Made by a program: the position numbers and the translations under genes. This document shows, one piece after another, positions 49,125-58,350 of a stretch of DNA of 64,000 nucleotides. The stretch's first letter is position 1, and the number at the start of each line of letters is the position of its first letter. Origin of the DNA: Amycolatopsis camponoti (GTDB taxonomy: Bacteria; Actinomycetota; Actinomycetes; Mycobacteriales; Pseudonocardiaceae); the NCBI RefSeq assembly GCF_902497555.1, contig NZ_CABVGP010000001.1, forward strand, positions 2,336,501 through 2,400,500. The letters run 5' to 3'. The notes under the pieces are model-generated. The model was given only the letters and a program-made list of their open reading frames with translations, was not told the DNA's origin and searched no databases.

Positions 49125-49457
49125 GTGGTCCTGCGGTCGATCCTCCTGTTCCTGGCCGCGGCGGTCTGCGAAATCGGCGGCGCGTGGCTGATCTGGCAAG
49201 GCGTCCGCGAAAACCGCGGCTGGCTCTGGATCGGCGGTGGCCTGGTGGCCCTCGGCCTCTACGGCTTCGTGGCGACGCTCCAGCCGGACGCCCACTTCGG
49301 CCGCATCCTCGCGGCGTACGGCGGCGTGTTCGTGGCCGGTTCACTGGTGTGGGGGATGGTCGCGGACGGTTACCGTCCCGACCGGTATGACGTGATCGGC
49401 GCGCTGTTGTGCCTGGCCGGCGTCGCGGTGATCATGTACGCGCCCCGGACGGGGTAA
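49125..49457 (+). CDS. YnfA/UPF0060 family membrane protein
   Basis: This 110-residue small multidrug-resistance-like protein has four helices. The pattern [43 protein letters not shown] and [20 protein letters not shown] is diagnostic of the YnfA family. YnfA in enterobacteria is reported to act as an efflux protein; the role here is unknown. GTG 49125 sits at the predicted transcription start of the shared promoter. Confidence 0.95.
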   Translation: MVLRSILLFLAAAVCEIGGAWLIWQGVRENRGWLWIGGGLVALGLYGFVATLQPDAHFGRILAAYGGVFVAGSLVWGMVADGYRPDRYDVIGALLCLAGVAVIMYAPRTG

Positions 49458-49486
49458 CGCCGTCCGCTTCGCGCCGATAGATCTTG

Positions 49487-50239
49487 GTGACCGAACCCGT
49501 CTTCCCGCCCGCACCACCCCCTGCGCCGAAGCGGCGCCGAGTTTCGCCCGTCCTGCTGGTGATGATCGCCGTCATGGTGCTCGGCGTGGCCGCCGGCGGC
49601 TACGGCCTCGGGCGGCTGATGCTGGGGTACGAGGCCTACGTGATGCAGAGCGGGAACATGAGCCCGACGCTGGCGACCGGCGACCGGCTCGTCGTGCGCC
49701 CGGTCGACGAGGTGCACCGCGGGGACGTCGTTGCGATCGACCTGAGCGCGTACGCCGAGGCGAGCCACGAGGGCGTCAGTGTCGTCCGCGTGGTCGGGGT
49801 CGCCGGGGACACGGTCGCCTGCTGCACCGACGAGCACCTCTCGGTCAACGGCAAGCCGATCACCGAGCCCTACATCACGCCCGGCTTCGAGGGGCTCTTC
49901 GAGTTCTCGGCCACGGTGCCCGAAGGCACGATCTTCGTCGAGGGCGACAACCGCGGCAATTCCGACGACTCGCGGTTCAGCGGCCCGGTGCGGTCGTCCG
50001 GCGTCGTCGGGTTGGTGGTCGCGACCGGCACGGTGGTCACCCCGAAGGCCCTGACCCCGGTCACCTCGTTCACCGACGCGGGCCTGCCGGGAGCGCCGAA
50101 CTCCGACGGGACCCTGCCTGGCTTGCGGTGGTGGATCCTCGGTGGGTTCGTGCTGTTCGTCGGCGGGTTCATCGGGCTGATCGTGACCGTCGTCCGGAAC
50201 GCCGGAGGACGGCGAAAAGCAGCTCCACCGGTGCGCTGA
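49487..50239 (+). CDS. Signal peptidase I-like protein lacking both catalytic residues
   Basis: This S26-family protein has a Pro-rich cytoplasmic N-terminus, one helix at about 20-44, a peptidase-like periplasmic domain and an extra C-terminal helix at about 215-237. Conserved boxes are recognisable: MQSGNMSPTLATGDRLVV (box B), RGDVVAID (C), VVRVVGVAGDTV (D) and GDNRGNSDDSR (E). In box B the nucleophilic Ser of SGSM is Asn (codon at 49655), and in box D the general-base Lys of the KR pair is Val (codon 49784). It is therefore predicted to be inactive in the usual way. GTG 49487 or TTG 49484 may be the start. Confidence 0.85.
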   Translation: MTEPVFPPAPPPAPKRRRVSPVLLVMIAVMVLGVAAGGYGLGRLMLGYEAYVMQSGNMSPTLATGDRLVVRPVDEVHRGDVVAIDLSAYAEASHEGVSVVRVVGVAGDTVACCTDEHLSVNGKPITEPYITPGFEGLFEFSATVPEGTIFVEGDNRGNSDDSRFSGPVRSSGVVGLVVATGTVVTPKALTPVTSFTDAGLPGAPNSDGTLPGLRWWILGGFVLFVGGFIGLIVTVVRNAGGRRKAAPPVR

Positions 50240-50344
50240 TCGCCAGCAGGGTACTTTCGGCCGTGGCCCCGATCGTCCGTGGACTTCTAACCTGACCGCG
50301 CGAACCACGGTGAAGTGTTCTCTAAACCGGACGAAGGAGACACG

Positions 50345-50887
50345 ATGAACGGACGCGCGATCGGCCGGATCGTGGCACTGGCCACGGCAGTCGCGGCCCC
50401 GCTGGGCTTGGGGCTCGCGGTCGCCCCCGCCGCTTCGGCGGCCGCGGTCACGACGTTGTACTACAGCTCGTCGGGCGCGCCGGACTACCTGGGCCAGATC
50501 GACCAGGGCGCGGCCAACTGGAACGCCGCGGTCACCGACGTGAAGCTGGTCAAGCGGACCTCGGGGGCGACGATCAAGTTCCACGAGATCCACAGCGGCG
50601 GTTCGTACACGAACACGAACGGCCACGGCCGCGGCGACATCTACCTGGACACGAGCCAGGTGGCGGAGGGCTTCGACCCGACCCGCATCGCGGCGCACGA
50701 GCTGGGCCACAACCTGGGTCTGCCGGACCACTACACGGGCCCGTGCACGGAGTTGATGTCCGGCCACGGCCCGGGAACGGCGTGCACGAACGCGAAGCCG
50801 TCGGCGGCCGAGGCGGCGAAGGTGCAGTCGTTGTGGGTGAACGGTTTCGCGGCTACCGCGGCCGCTTCCCAAAAGGTCGCTTACTAG
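50345..50887 (+). CDS. Snapalysin-family (M7) secreted zinc metalloprotease
   Basis: This 180-residue protein has a Sec signal peptide (basic start, hydrophobic core, cleavage near ASA-AAV at about residue 33). The mature domain carries the zinc motif AAHELGHNLGLPDHYTGPC (HExxHxxGxxD), followed by ELMSG as the Met turn. Snapalysins are small extracellular proteases of actinomycetes. AAGGAG lies 6 bp before ATG 50345. Four Cys in the mature part could form disulfides. A strong hairpin follows. Confidence 0.93.
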   Translation: MNGRAIGRIVALATAVAAPLGLGLAVAPAASAAAVTTLYYSSSGAPDYLGQIDQGAANWNAAVTDVKLVKRTSGATIKFHEIHSGGSYTNTNGHGRGDIYLDTSQVAEGFDPTRIAAHELGHNLGLPDHYTGPCTELMSGHGPGTACTNAKPSAAEAAKVQSLWVNGFAATAAASQKVAY

Positions 50888-50913
50888 CTCGACCCGCGTC
50901 CACCGCGTGGCCG

Positions 50914-50947
50914 GCTGGCTGACCGGTCTCAGAGCCGGTCAGCCAGC
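50914..50947. terminator. Terminator hairpin between snapalysin and DUF3558 genes
   Basis: A perfect 13-bp inverted repeat, GCTGGCTGACCGG at 50914-50926 and CCGGTCAGCCAGC at 50935-50947, has an 8-nt loop. The right arm and part of the loop encode the last residues and stop of the convergent lipoprotein gene. Confidence 0.8.
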
Positions 50948-51504
50948 AGCTTCGCGAGGGTGGTGTAGCTGTCCGCGCGGCCCTCGGAGCGCACGAACAG
51001 GGTCGCGGTACGCAGTTGGCCGTGGCTGTGCTTGGCGACCGCGATCTGCGTGCCGGCGTCCTTCGTCTCGCAGTGCATCGCGCCCTCGCCGATGCCGGGC
51101 ATCGGCACCACGTCCGCACAGTCCTTTTCCGACCGGGAGAGGAACCGGGCCGGCGTGCTGGAATCCGTGGCGACGAACAGGCTTCCGGTCAGCCCCTTGC
51201 CGTAATCGCAGGAGTAGGCCTTGCCGACGCCGGTCTGTACCGGATCTTGCTCGGTCGATCCACCGGTGAGTACCTGGGTGAGCGCCTGCATGATCTCCTC
51301 GGCGCTGAGGAACGGGCAGGCCGCGGTGACCGACGCCGGCGAGGCCGCCGGTGTGAAGGTCGGGGCCGTCGTCTTCGGCTTGCTCACCGTGCTGGACGGC
51401 GGTGTCGACGTCGCGGGCGGCGGTGCCACGGCCGGAGTGCCACCTGAACACGCGGCGACACCGGTCAGCAGGCAGGCAGCGAGGATCCCCCCGAGAAAGC
51501 GCAT
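50929..51504 (-). CDS. DUF3558 family lipoprotein
   Basis: This 191-residue exported protein has a lipobox ending GVAAC (Cys19), a Thr/Pro/Ser-rich linker to about residue 58, and a compact domain with four Cys (ACPFLSAEEI, YSCDYG, KDCADVV, MHCETK) typical of the actinobacterial DUF3558 family. The function is unknown; it is anchored on the outer face of the membrane. ATG 51504 is leaderless with respect to a TAGATT -10. Confidence 0.88.
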   Translation of the reverse strand: MRFLGGILAACLLTGVAACSGGTPAVAPPPATSTPPSSTVSKPKTTAPTFTPAASPASVTAACPFLSAEEIMQALTQVLTGGSTEQDPVQTGVGKAYSCDYGKGLTGSLFVATDSSTPARFLSRSEKDCADVVPMPGIGEGAMHCETKDAGTQIAVAKHSHGQLRTATLFVRSEGRADSYTTLAKLLADRL

Positions 51505-51510
51505 GCCGGT

Positions 51511-51516
51511 AATCTA
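51511..51516 (-). promoter_or_regulatory. -10 element of the DUF3558 lipoprotein gene
   Basis: TAGATT on the minus strand lies at -12 to -7 relative to ATG 51504, so the transcript should be leaderless. Confidence 0.5.
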
Positions 51517-51565
51517 GCCTTTGATCACCTTCGGGCGATCTCGATCATGCAACGGGCCGGTCTCG

Positions 51566-53374
51566 TCAGTCGAGACCTTCGAGCAGGGCCTGGATCGCCG
51601 CCGCCATCGCGGCCGGGTCGCCGTCGCCCGGGCGCAGCACCAGGTCCGGCGCCGACGGGCGCTCGTACGGTGCGTCGATCCCGGTGAACCCTCGGATCTC
51701 CCCGGCCCGCGCCTTCGCGTACATCCCCTTCGGGTCCCGCGCCTCGCACACTTCGAGGGGCGTGTCCACGAAGATCTCCACGAACGGCAGATCGCCGGAA
51801 ATCGCCCGCGCCGAAGCGCGATCCGACTCGTACGGGCTGATCAGCGACGCGATCGCCACCACGCCCGCGTCCGCGAACAGGCGCGCCACCTCGGCCACCC
51901 GCCGGACGTTCTCCGCGCGGTCCTCGGGGCTGAAACCCAAGCCCGCGTTCAGGCCGTGGCGCAAGTTGTCGCCGTCCAGGAGGTACGCCGGGCGGCCCGC
52001 CGCCACCAGGCGGCGTTCCAGCTCCACCGCCACCGACGACTTGCCCGACGCCGACAGCCCGGTCAGCCACACCGTCGCGCCACGGGTCGGGCGGTCCTCG
52101 CGGCGGACCGCCGCCGTGTGCCAGACGACCGGGGACAGCGGTGCGCCGGTGATCATGCCCGCCGCGACCGTGTCGCCGGTGTGCTCGTCCACCAGCAGGA
52201 ACCCGCCCGTGGCGCGGTTGCGGCGGTACGGGTCGAACAGCAGCGGCGCGCGCGTGCGCAGCCGGATCCGGCCGATGTCGTTCAACGACAACGACTCCGC
52301 GGAGTCACGGTGCAGCGTGGTCACGTCGAGGCGGTACTCCAGCCGCTCCACCGAACCCCGCGTTTCGGTGGTCGTGTGCCGGACGACGTACGAAGCGCCC
52401 GGCGTCAGCGAGGACCGAGCCGAGAACCAGCACACCAGCGCGTCGACCTCGCGCGCCGACTCCGCGCGATTGCCCGGCCGGCAGAGCATCGCGCCCCGGC
52501 CCAGATCGAGGTCGTCGGCCAGCTCGACCGCCACCGCCTGCCCGGTGAAGGCCTCCTGAAGCGGGGTCCCGCCGGGCCCCCACACCGCCCGGACCCGGGA
52601 GGTGAACCCGGACGGCAGCGCCACGACCTCGTCGCCCGGCTTGAACACCCCGCCGGCGATGGTGCCCGCGTAGCCGCGGAAGTCCGACCGGCGGATGACG
52701 TACTGCACCGGGAACCGCGCGTCGATCAGGTTGCGGTCGGACGCGACGTGCACCTCCTCCAGCTGGTGCAGCAGCGAAGTTCCTTCGTACCAAGGCATGC
52801 TCGCGCTGCGGTGGACGACGTTGTCGCCGTGCAACGCCGAAACCGGCACGAACGTCAGGTCGGCGACGTCCAGCTTCATCGCGAACCGGCGGAAGTCCTC
52901 GCGGATCTCGTCGAACCGCTCCTGCGACCAGCCGACGAGGTCCATCTTGTTCACGCACACCACGAGGTGCCCGATCCCGAGCAGGGACGCGAGGAACGCG
53001 TGCCGCCGCGACTGCTCCAGCACGCCCTTGCGTGCGTCGACGAGGACCAGTGCCAGGTCGGCCGTCGACGCGCCGGTCACCATGTTCCGCGTGTACTGCA
53101 GGTGCCCCGGCGTGTCCGCGATGATGAACTTCCGCTGGGGCGTGGCGAAGTAGCGGTGCGCGACGTCGATGGTGATGCCCTGCTCGCGCTCGGCGCGCAG
53201 GCCGTCGGTCAGCAGCGCGAGGTCCGGGTAGTCCTCGCCGCGCTCCCGGCTGGCGCGTTCGACGGCGGCGAGCTGGTCGGTGAAGATCGCCTTCGAGTCG
53301 AACAGCAGCCGCCCGATCAGCGTCGACTTGCCGTCGTCGACGCTGCCCGCCGTGGCGATCCGCAGCAGCTGCAT
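51566..53374 (-). CDS. cysNC: Bifunctional sulfate adenylyltransferase large subunit / APS kinase
   Basis: This 602-residue fusion makes PAPS. The N-terminal part (about 1-420) is the CysN GTPase, with [20 protein letters not shown], the switch region [25 protein letters not shown] and NKMDLVGW, followed by EF-Tu-like beta barrels. The C-terminal part (about 425-602) is APS kinase, with a P-loop [20 protein letters not shown] near 440, [16 protein letters not shown] and [14 protein letters not shown] 53374 overlaps the cysD stop (ATGA). Sulfate is adenylated with CysD and then phosphorylated in one polypeptide. Confidence 0.97.
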   Translation of the reverse strand: MQLLRIATAGSVDDGKSTLIGRLLFDSKAIFTDQLAAVERASRERGEDYPDLALLTDGLRAEREQGITIDVAHRYFATPQRKFIIADTPGHLQYTRNMVTGASTADLALVLVDARKGVLEQSRRHAFLASLLGIGHLVVCVNKMDLVGWSQERFDEIREDFRRFAMKLDVADLTFVPVSALHGDNVVHRSASMPWYEGTSLLHQLEEVHVASDRNLIDARFPVQYVIRRSDFRGYAGTIAGGVFKPGDEVVALPSGFTSRVRAVWGPGGTPLQEAFTGQAVAVELADDLDLGRGAMLCRPGNRAESAREVDALVCWFSARSSLTPGASYVVRHTTTETRGSVERLEYRLDVTTLHRDSAESLSLNDIGRIRLRTRAPLLFDPYRRNRATGGFLLVDEHTGDTVAAGMITGAPLSPVVWHTAAVRREDRPTRGATVWLTGLSASGKSSVAVELERRLVAAGRPAYLLDGDNLRHGLNAGLGFSPEDRAENVRRVAEVARLFADAGVVAIASLISPYESDRASARAISGDLPFVEIFVDTPLEVCEARDPKGMYAKARAGEIRGFTGIDAPYERPSAPDLVLRPGDGDPAAMAAAIQALLEGLD

Positions 53375-54285
53375 CAGAAGTAGCCTTCCCGCTTGCGGTC
53401 TTCCATGCCTGCTTCGGAAATCCGGTCGTCCGCCCGCGTCGCGCCACGTTCGGTGACGCGCGTCGCGGCCACCTCGGCGACCACTTCGGACGGTGTCGCC
53501 GCCGACGATTCGACGCAGCCGGTGCACGTCGCGTCGCCGACGGTCCGGAAGCGGACGGTCGCTTCGTACGGCGTCTCACCGTCCACAAGAGACAGAAAAC
53601 GGGTCGCCGCCAGCAGCATGCCGTCGCGCTGGACGACCGGACGCCGGTGCGCGTAGTACAGCGGTGGCAGCGCGATCCGCTCGTCGCGGATGTACTGCCA
53701 AATGTCCAGCTCGGTCCAGTTCGACAGCGGGAAGACGCGGATGTGCTCGCCGCGCCGGTGCCGCCCGTTGTAGAGGTTCCACAGCTCCGGGCGTTGCGCC
53801 CGCGGGTCCCACTGGCCGTGCTCGTCGCGGAAGCTGAAGACGCGTTCCTTCGCCCGTGCCTTCTCCTCGTCGCGGCGGGCGCCGCCGAACACGGCGTCGA
53901 AGCCGCCTTCGCGGATCGCCCGCAACAGCGTGACGGTCTGCAGCCGGTTGCGGCTGGCTCCCGGGCCGGTCTCCTCGACGACGCGGCCGGCGTCGAGGTC
54001 GTCCTGCACGCTCGCCACCTCGAGCCGGAGGTTCAAGGCGGCGACGGTCTCGTCGCGGAACCGCAGCACCTCGTCGAAGTTGTGGCCCGTGTCGACGTGC
54101 AGCACGGGAAAGGGCAGTGGGGCCGGCCAGAAGGCCTTCGCGGCGGCGTGCAGCATCACCACCGAGTCCTTGCCACCGGAGAAGAGCAGCACCGGACGTT
54201 CGAAGGTCGCCGCGACCTCGCGGAAGACGTGCACGGCCTCCGCTTCGAGCGCGGCCAGGTGCGAGAGTTCATAGGCCACGGACAC
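53374..54285 (-). CDS. cysD: Sulfate adenylyltransferase small subunit
   Basis: This PP-loop ATP pyrophosphatase forms APS from sulfate and ATP with CysN. The 303-residue protein has [54 protein letters not shown] and [15 protein letters not shown], and a Cys pair, CTGC, near the end. GTG 54285 is preferred because it coincides with the start of transcription from TTGACC-18-TACTTT; the in-frame ATG 54303 lies inside that promoter. No cysH reductase gene is present nearby. Confidence 0.95.
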   Translation of the reverse strand: MSVAYELSHLAALEAEAVHVFREVAATFERPVLLFSGGKDSVVMLHAAAKAFWPAPLPFPVLHVDTGHNFDEVLRFRDETVAALNLRLEVASVQDDLDAGRVVEETGPGASRNRLQTVTLLRAIREGGFDAVFGGARRDEEKARAKERVFSFRDEHGQWDPRAQRPELWNLYNGRHRRGEHIRVFPLSNWTELDIWQYIRDERIALPPLYYAHRRPVVQRDGMLLAATRFLSLVDGETPYEATVRFRTVGDATCTGCVESSAATPSEVVAEVAATRVTERGATRADDRISEAGMEDRKREGYF

Positions 54286-54291
54286 CGGAAA

Positions 54292-54321
54292 AAAGTAGAA
54301 CATGTTCTTGTCATCGGTCAA
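54292..54321 (-). promoter_or_regulatory. Promoter of cysD-cysNC
   Basis: On the minus strand a -35 TTGACC (54321-54316) and a -10 TACTTT (54297-54292) are separated by 18 bp, with the GTG start at 54285 exactly where transcription should begin. This is one of the best promoter matches in the window. Confidence 0.65.
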
Positions 54322-54342
54322 GCGGTGCGCGATCCTGGGACG

Positions 54343-54822
54343 ATGGACCTGGTCGTACTCGAAGAGATCCGCCGGCTGAAGTACCGCTACCTCCGCGCGG
54401 TCGACCTGAAGCAGTGGGACGAGGTGGCCGACACCTTCACCGCCGACGCCACGGCCGACTACGGGACCCGCGCGACGGGGGAGGACGGGAAGCACTTCGA
54501 GGGTCGCGACGCCATCGTCGCGTTCCTCATCGAGAGCCTCGGCAACGGCATCATCACCGTCCATCACGCAGGTCAGCCCGAGATCGAGGTCGACGGCGAC
54601 ACCGCGACCGGGCGCTGGTCGTTCACCGACAAGGTCATCGTGCCCGAGCACAAGGTGATCATCGAGGGCGCCGCGTTCTACGAGGACACCTACCGCCGCG
54701 AGACCGACGGCGCGTGGCGGATGACGCACATCGGCTACGTCCGGACGTACGAGTCGATGGTCTCGTGGAAGGACACCCCGGGCTTCCGGCTGCTCGCGAA
54801 CCGCTGGGCTGTTCCGGCATGA
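54343..54822 (+). CDS. SnoaL-like / nuclear transport factor 2 family protein
   Basis: This 159-residue protein has the NTF2-like cone fold pattern: EEIRRLKYRYLRAVDLKQWD, EVADTFTADATADYG, the FEGRDAIVAFL helix, VHHAGQPEIEVDGDTATGRW and a C-terminal strand with MTHIGYVRTYESM. Many members act as small-molecule isomerases or hydratases. It opens a four-gene operon, overlapping the next gene (ATGA), and is divergent from cysD across 57 bp. The substrate is unknown; operon context suggests a lipid or polycyclic compound. Confidence 0.88.
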   Translation: MDLVVLEEIRRLKYRYLRAVDLKQWDEVADTFTADATADYGTRATGEDGKHFEGRDAIVAFLIESLGNGIITVHHAGQPEIEVDGDTATGRWSFTDKVIVPEHKVIIEGAAFYEDTYRRETDGAWRMTHIGYVRTYESMVSWKDTPGFRLLANRWAVPA

Positions 54823-56009
54823 TCGAGAACGAGTTCTCGTTGACCCGGTCGTTCGCCGACGCCATCGCCGAGGCCGAGAAGCTGATCGCCGAAGCGCCGC
54901 CGGCGCAGACCGAGCAGGGCCTCCTCGAGGGCTACGACTACCTCGCCGGCAGCATCCGCGCGTCGCTGCAGATGGCCTGGGCCTACCAGCGCGACTTCCC
55001 GTACTTCACCGCGTCCACCGGGCCGTACACCAAGATGGGCCTGGACAACCCGGACACGCTCTACTTCAACGCGAACATCCGCGCCGACCGCGAATACCTC
55101 GTCACCGGCGTCCGCGGGACCACCGCCGACCTGAGCTTCCAGATCCTCAACGGCGACTACTCGCCGGTCGTGGTGCCCGACAGCCTCGCCGCGTTCGACG
55201 ACCGCGCCATCGAAATCGGCGAAGACGGCCGGTTCGAGCTGCGCTTCGGACCGGCGCGCGACAACCCGGGGCCGAACTACTTCGTCCTCGGCGAGGGCTC
55301 GTCGATGCTCGTCGTCCGCGAGGTCCACAGCGACTGGGCGACCGAGAAGCGCGGCGAGATCCGGATCCGGTGCGTCGACACCGCCGGGCAGGCGCCGCCG
55401 GTGCCGGACCGCTCGGCGATGGCGAAGCGCTACGGCGTCACCGGCAAGATCCTGCTGAGCCGGCTCCGGACGTTCCTGGCCTTCCCGAAGTGGTTCTACG
55501 ACAACCTGCCGGTGAACACGATGACCGAGCCGCGCTCGACGCCGGGCGGGCTGACCACGCAGTTCTCCTCGGCCGGGCACTACGAGCTGGGTGACGAAGA
55601 GGCGATGATCGTCACCGTGCCGCGCTGTGCCGACGCGCCGTACCAGGGCATCCAGCTCGGCAGCCTCTGGTACGTCTCGCTGGACTACATCAACCACCAG
55701 ACGAGCCTCACCGCCGACCAGGCGCGCGTCGACCCGGACGGCAAGATCCGGTTCGTCATCAGCGAGCGCGACCCCGGCGTGGCGAACTGGCTGGAGCGCA
55801 ACGGCCACGACCGCGGGTACGTCCAGATCCGGTGGCAGCGGCTCGCGCGGGACCTCGGCCCGGCCGACGGGCCGGTCGTCGAGGTGGTCAAGGTGGACGA
55901 GCTGCCCGACCGGCTGCCGTTTTACGACGACGCCCGGGTGACGCCTGAGGAATGGGCGTCGAGGATCGCGGCCCGGCAGGACGCCGTCGCCGCCCGGATG
56001 CTGGGGTGA
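54819..56009 (+). CDS. DUF1214 domain protein
   Basis: This 396-residue protein resembles DUF1214 proteins and, by size and position, M. tuberculosis Rv3531c (from memory). The N-terminal half carries YQRDFPYFTASTGPYTKMG and LDNPDTLYFNANIRADREYL; the C-terminal half has SLWYVSLDYINHQTSLTADQ and ANWLERNGHDRGYVQIRWQR, the typical DUF1214 strands. The function is unknown. It overlaps genes on both sides (ATGA, then GTGA), so it is translated as part of one unit. Confidence 0.85.
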   Translation: MIENEFSLTRSFADAIAEAEKLIAEAPPAQTEQGLLEGYDYLAGSIRASLQMAWAYQRDFPYFTASTGPYTKMGLDNPDTLYFNANIRADREYLVTGVRGTTADLSFQILNGDYSPVVVPDSLAAFDDRAIEIGEDGRFELRFGPARDNPGPNYFVLGEGSSMLVVREVHSDWATEKRGEIRIRCVDTAGQAPPVPDRSAMAKRYGVTGKILLSRLRTFLAFPKWFYDNLPVNTMTEPRSTPGGLTTQFSSAGHYELGDEEAMIVTVPRCADAPYQGIQLGSLWYVSLDYINHQTSLTADQARVDPDGKIRFVISERDPGVANWLERNGHDRGYVQIRWQRLARDLGPADGPVVEVVKVDELPDRLPFYDDARVTPEEWASRIAARQDAVAARMLG

Positions 56010-56794
56010 GCGTGGCGGAGTTGTTGCAGGGCAAGGTGGTCGTGGTCTCGGGTATCGGCCCGGGGCTCGGCCGGTCGATCGCCGTGCGCAGCGCGCTCGC
56101 CGGCGCGGACGTCGTGCTCGCGGCGCGCACCGAGTCGCGGCTGACCGAGGTCGCGAAGGAGGTCACCGACCTCGGCCGTCGTGCCGTCGCGGTTCGCACC
56201 GACATCGACGACGAAGACTCCGCTGCTCACTTGGTGAGCGAGGCTGTCGAGGCCTTCGGCCGGGTGGACGCGGTGGTGCACAACGCCTTCGCCGTCCCGC
56301 CGCTGACCGATCTGGCCACTGTGGACCTGGACGCCGTCCGCGCCGGGTTCGAGACGGCCGGGATCTCGGTGCTCCGGCTGACCCGGCTGTTCCTGCCCGC
56401 GCTCAAGGAGAGCAAGGGCTCGCTGGTGATGATCAACTCGGCGGTCCTGCGGCATTCGCGGCGCACGTTCGGCGCGTACAAGATGGCGAAGTCCGCGCTG
56501 CTCTCGCTTTCGCAGAGCCTCGCCAGCGAACTCGGGCCGGACGGGATCCGCGTCAACACCGTCGCACCCGGGTACATCTGGGCGCCGAACCTCAAGTGGT
56601 ACTTCAACTACCTGGCCAAGGAACGCGGAATCACGCCGGAAGAGGTGTACGCCGAAACGGCGTCCACAATAGACCTGCGGAAGCTGCCGGAGCCCGACGA
56701 AATCGCCGACGCCGTGGTGTTCCTCGCCTCGCCGATGGCGCGCGCGATCACCGGGCAGTGCCTCGACGTCAACGGCGGCGAGTACCACCACTAG
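56006..56794 (+). CDS. Short-chain dehydrogenase/reductase
   Basis: This 262-residue classical SDR has the cofactor motif VVVVSGIGPGLGRSIAVRSA (GxxxGxG), the VHNAFAVPP segment in place of NNAG, the catalytic Ser in VMINSAVLRHS and Tyr-Lys in GAYKMAKSALLSL, and a C-terminal NGGEYHH. It would oxidise or reduce a hydroxyl/keto group with NAD(P). GTG 56006 overlaps the upstream stop. Order and length match M. tuberculosis Rv3530c in the cholesterol-regulon neighbourhood (from memory). Confidence 0.92.
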   Translation: MSVAELLQGKVVVVSGIGPGLGRSIAVRSALAGADVVLAARTESRLTEVAKEVTDLGRRAVAVRTDIDDEDSAAHLVSEAVEAFGRVDAVVHNAFAVPPLTDLATVDLDAVRAGFETAGISVLRLTRLFLPALKESKGSLVMINSAVLRHSRRTFGAYKMAKSALLSLSQSLASELGPDGIRVNTVAPGYIWAPNLKWYFNYLAKERGITPEEVYAETASTIDLRKLPEPDEIADAVVFLASPMARAITGQCLDVNGGEYHH

Positions 56795-56802
56795 GAGGAT
56801 CC

Positions 56803-57960
56803 ATGCTCCCCGGCCGCGAAGACGTCGGCACCGTCGAGGACCTGCACGCGTCGGCCACCAAGCTCACCGGGCTCGACGACTTCGGCGGCGACGAGCACGT
56901 CGAAGGCATGCGCGTGCTGCTGGAGGCGTACGAGGCGGACGAGGACCTCACGCCGTTCGGCAACAAGGTGCACCGGGCGATGCTGCGCGGCGCGCTCGTC
57001 GCCCGGCTGCTCAGCGAGGCGGGCTGGAAGCAGCACCCGGCGTCGGCTTCGGTGGCGATCGAGCGGCCGATCTTCGTCACCGGCCTGCCCCGCACGGGCA
57101 CGACGGCGCTGCACCGGCTGCTCGCCGAGGATCCGGGGCACCAGGGGCTGGAGGTCTGGCTGGCCGAGGTTCCGCAGCCGCGGCCGCCGCGCGAGACGTG
57201 GGCGGACAACCCGGTGTACCAGGGGATTCAGGCCGGTTACGAGCGGCACCACGTCGAGCACCCGGAGTTCATGGGCGTGCACCACATGTCCGCGGACCAG
57301 GTGGAGGAGTGCTGGCAGCTGCTGCGCCAGTCGATGCGCTCGCTGTCGTTCGAGTGCCTCGCGCACGTGCCGCGCTACTCGAATTGGCTCGCGAAGCAGG
57401 ACTGGACCGACGCCTACGCCCGCCACCGGCGCAACCTGCAGCTCATCGGGCTGCCGGACGCGGGCAAGCGGTGGGTCCTGAAAAACCCGAGTCACCTCTT
57501 CGCCTTGGACGCGTTGATGGCGGCGTACCCGGACGCGCTGGTGGTCCAGACGCACCGCGCGCCCGGGACGATCATGGGCTCGATGTGCAGCCTCGCGGAG
57601 AAGGCCGCCGACGGCTGGTCCACGAAGTTCCGCGGCGAGGTGATCGGCAGGTCCCAGCTCGGCCTGTGGGCCCGCGGCGCCGACGAGTTCGACGCGGCGC
57701 GCACCCGGTACGACGCGGCCCGGTTCTGCGACGTCCGGTACGAGGACTTCGTCGCGGACCCCATCGGCACGGTGTCCACTGTGTACGACCACTTCGGACT
57801 GACGCTCACCGACGACGCCCGGGCGGCGATGACCGCGCTGCACACCAAGAGCCGTTCGGGGGAGCGGAAACCGGCCCACCGCTACAGTCTGGCGGACTTC
57901 GGCCTGACGCCCGAGGAAGTCGACGAGCGCTTCGCGCGCTACCTCCGCACGTACTTCTAG
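56803..57960 (+). CDS. Sulfotransferase family protein
   Basis: This 385-residue enzyme would transfer sulfate from PAPS to a hydroxyl. The 5'-phosphosulfate loop is FVTGLPRTGTTALHRLLAED near residue 93, and a second PAPS-binding segment is RWVLKNPSHLFALDALMAAY followed by VVQTHRAPGTIMGSM. The conserved RYEDFVADPIGTVSTVYDHF helps bind the 3' phosphate. AGGAGG precedes ATG 56803. It closes the four-gene operon next to the PAPS-making cysD-cysNC genes. The acceptor is unknown. Its TAG stop overlaps the stop of the convergent gene (CTAG). Confidence 0.9.
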   Translation: MLPGREDVGTVEDLHASATKLTGLDDFGGDEHVEGMRVLLEAYEADEDLTPFGNKVHRAMLRGALVARLLSEAGWKQHPASASVAIERPIFVTGLPRTGTTALHRLLAEDPGHQGLEVWLAEVPQPRPPRETWADNPVYQGIQAGYERHHVEHPEFMGVHHMSADQVEECWQLLRQSMRSLSFECLAHVPRYSNWLAKQDWTDAYARHRRNLQLIGLPDAGKRWVLKNPSHLFALDALMAAYPDALVVQTHRAPGTIMGSMCSLAEKAADGWSTKFRGEVIGRSQLGLWARGADEFDAARTRYDAARFCDVRYEDFVADPIGTVSTVYDHFGLTLTDDARAAMTALHTKSRSGERKPAHRYSLADFGLTPEEVDERFARYLRTYF

Positions 57961-58340
57961 CCGGCCGGGATGGGCTCCGCGAGAGCCGCGCGCGAGGGCG
58001 CCGCCGGGAACGGGTCGGCGAAGTACTGCGTCTCGTGCGTCACGAGGCCGCCGTCGAACTCCATGATGCTCACCGTGCGGGTCGGCACGCCGTCGTAGGT
58101 GATCACGCACTCGCTGACCCACAGGCCGCCGCCGCCCTGGATGCGGCGGATCGTGAAGTGGCGCTCGGCCGGATGACCGCCGCGCTGGGCCTGGATCTTC
58201 GCGCGGCCGCGGAAGCGCTCGCCGGACTGCGGGTAGTCCAGGATCGCGTCGTCGGCGTAGATCGCGTGCTCGCGCTCGACGTCGCCTTGTTCCGAAGCGG
58301 TCCAGTGCTCGACGATCGCGGCGCGGATCTCGGCGTCCAT
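57957..58340 (-). CDS. SnoaL-like / NTF2-fold protein
   Basis: This 127-residue protein has the pattern EIRAAIVEHWTASEQGDVER, HAIYADDAILDYPQSGERFR, GRAKIQAQRGGHPAERHFTI and a final FDGGLVTHETQYFADPF, as in actinobacterial NTF2-like proteins (nuclear transport factor 2/SnoaL). The role is unknown. It is convergent with the sulfotransferase gene, sharing CTAG as both stop codons, and lies 10 bp downstream of the glycosyltransferase gene, so it is probably co-transcribed with it. Confidence 0.85.
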   Translation of the reverse strand: MDAEIRAAIVEHWTASEQGDVEREHAIYADDAILDYPQSGERFRGRAKIQAQRGGHPAERHFTIRRIQGGGGLWVSECVITYDGVPTRTVSIMEFDGGLVTHETQYFADPFPAAPSRAALAEPIPAG

Positions 58341-58350
58341 GCCGGAAACC

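Noticed and set aside
54286..54303. ATG 54303 as the cysD start
   Set aside because: It lies inside the TTGACC-18-TACTTT promoter; transcription should begin at GTG 54285, and the extra residues (FYFFPV) encode the promoter itself.
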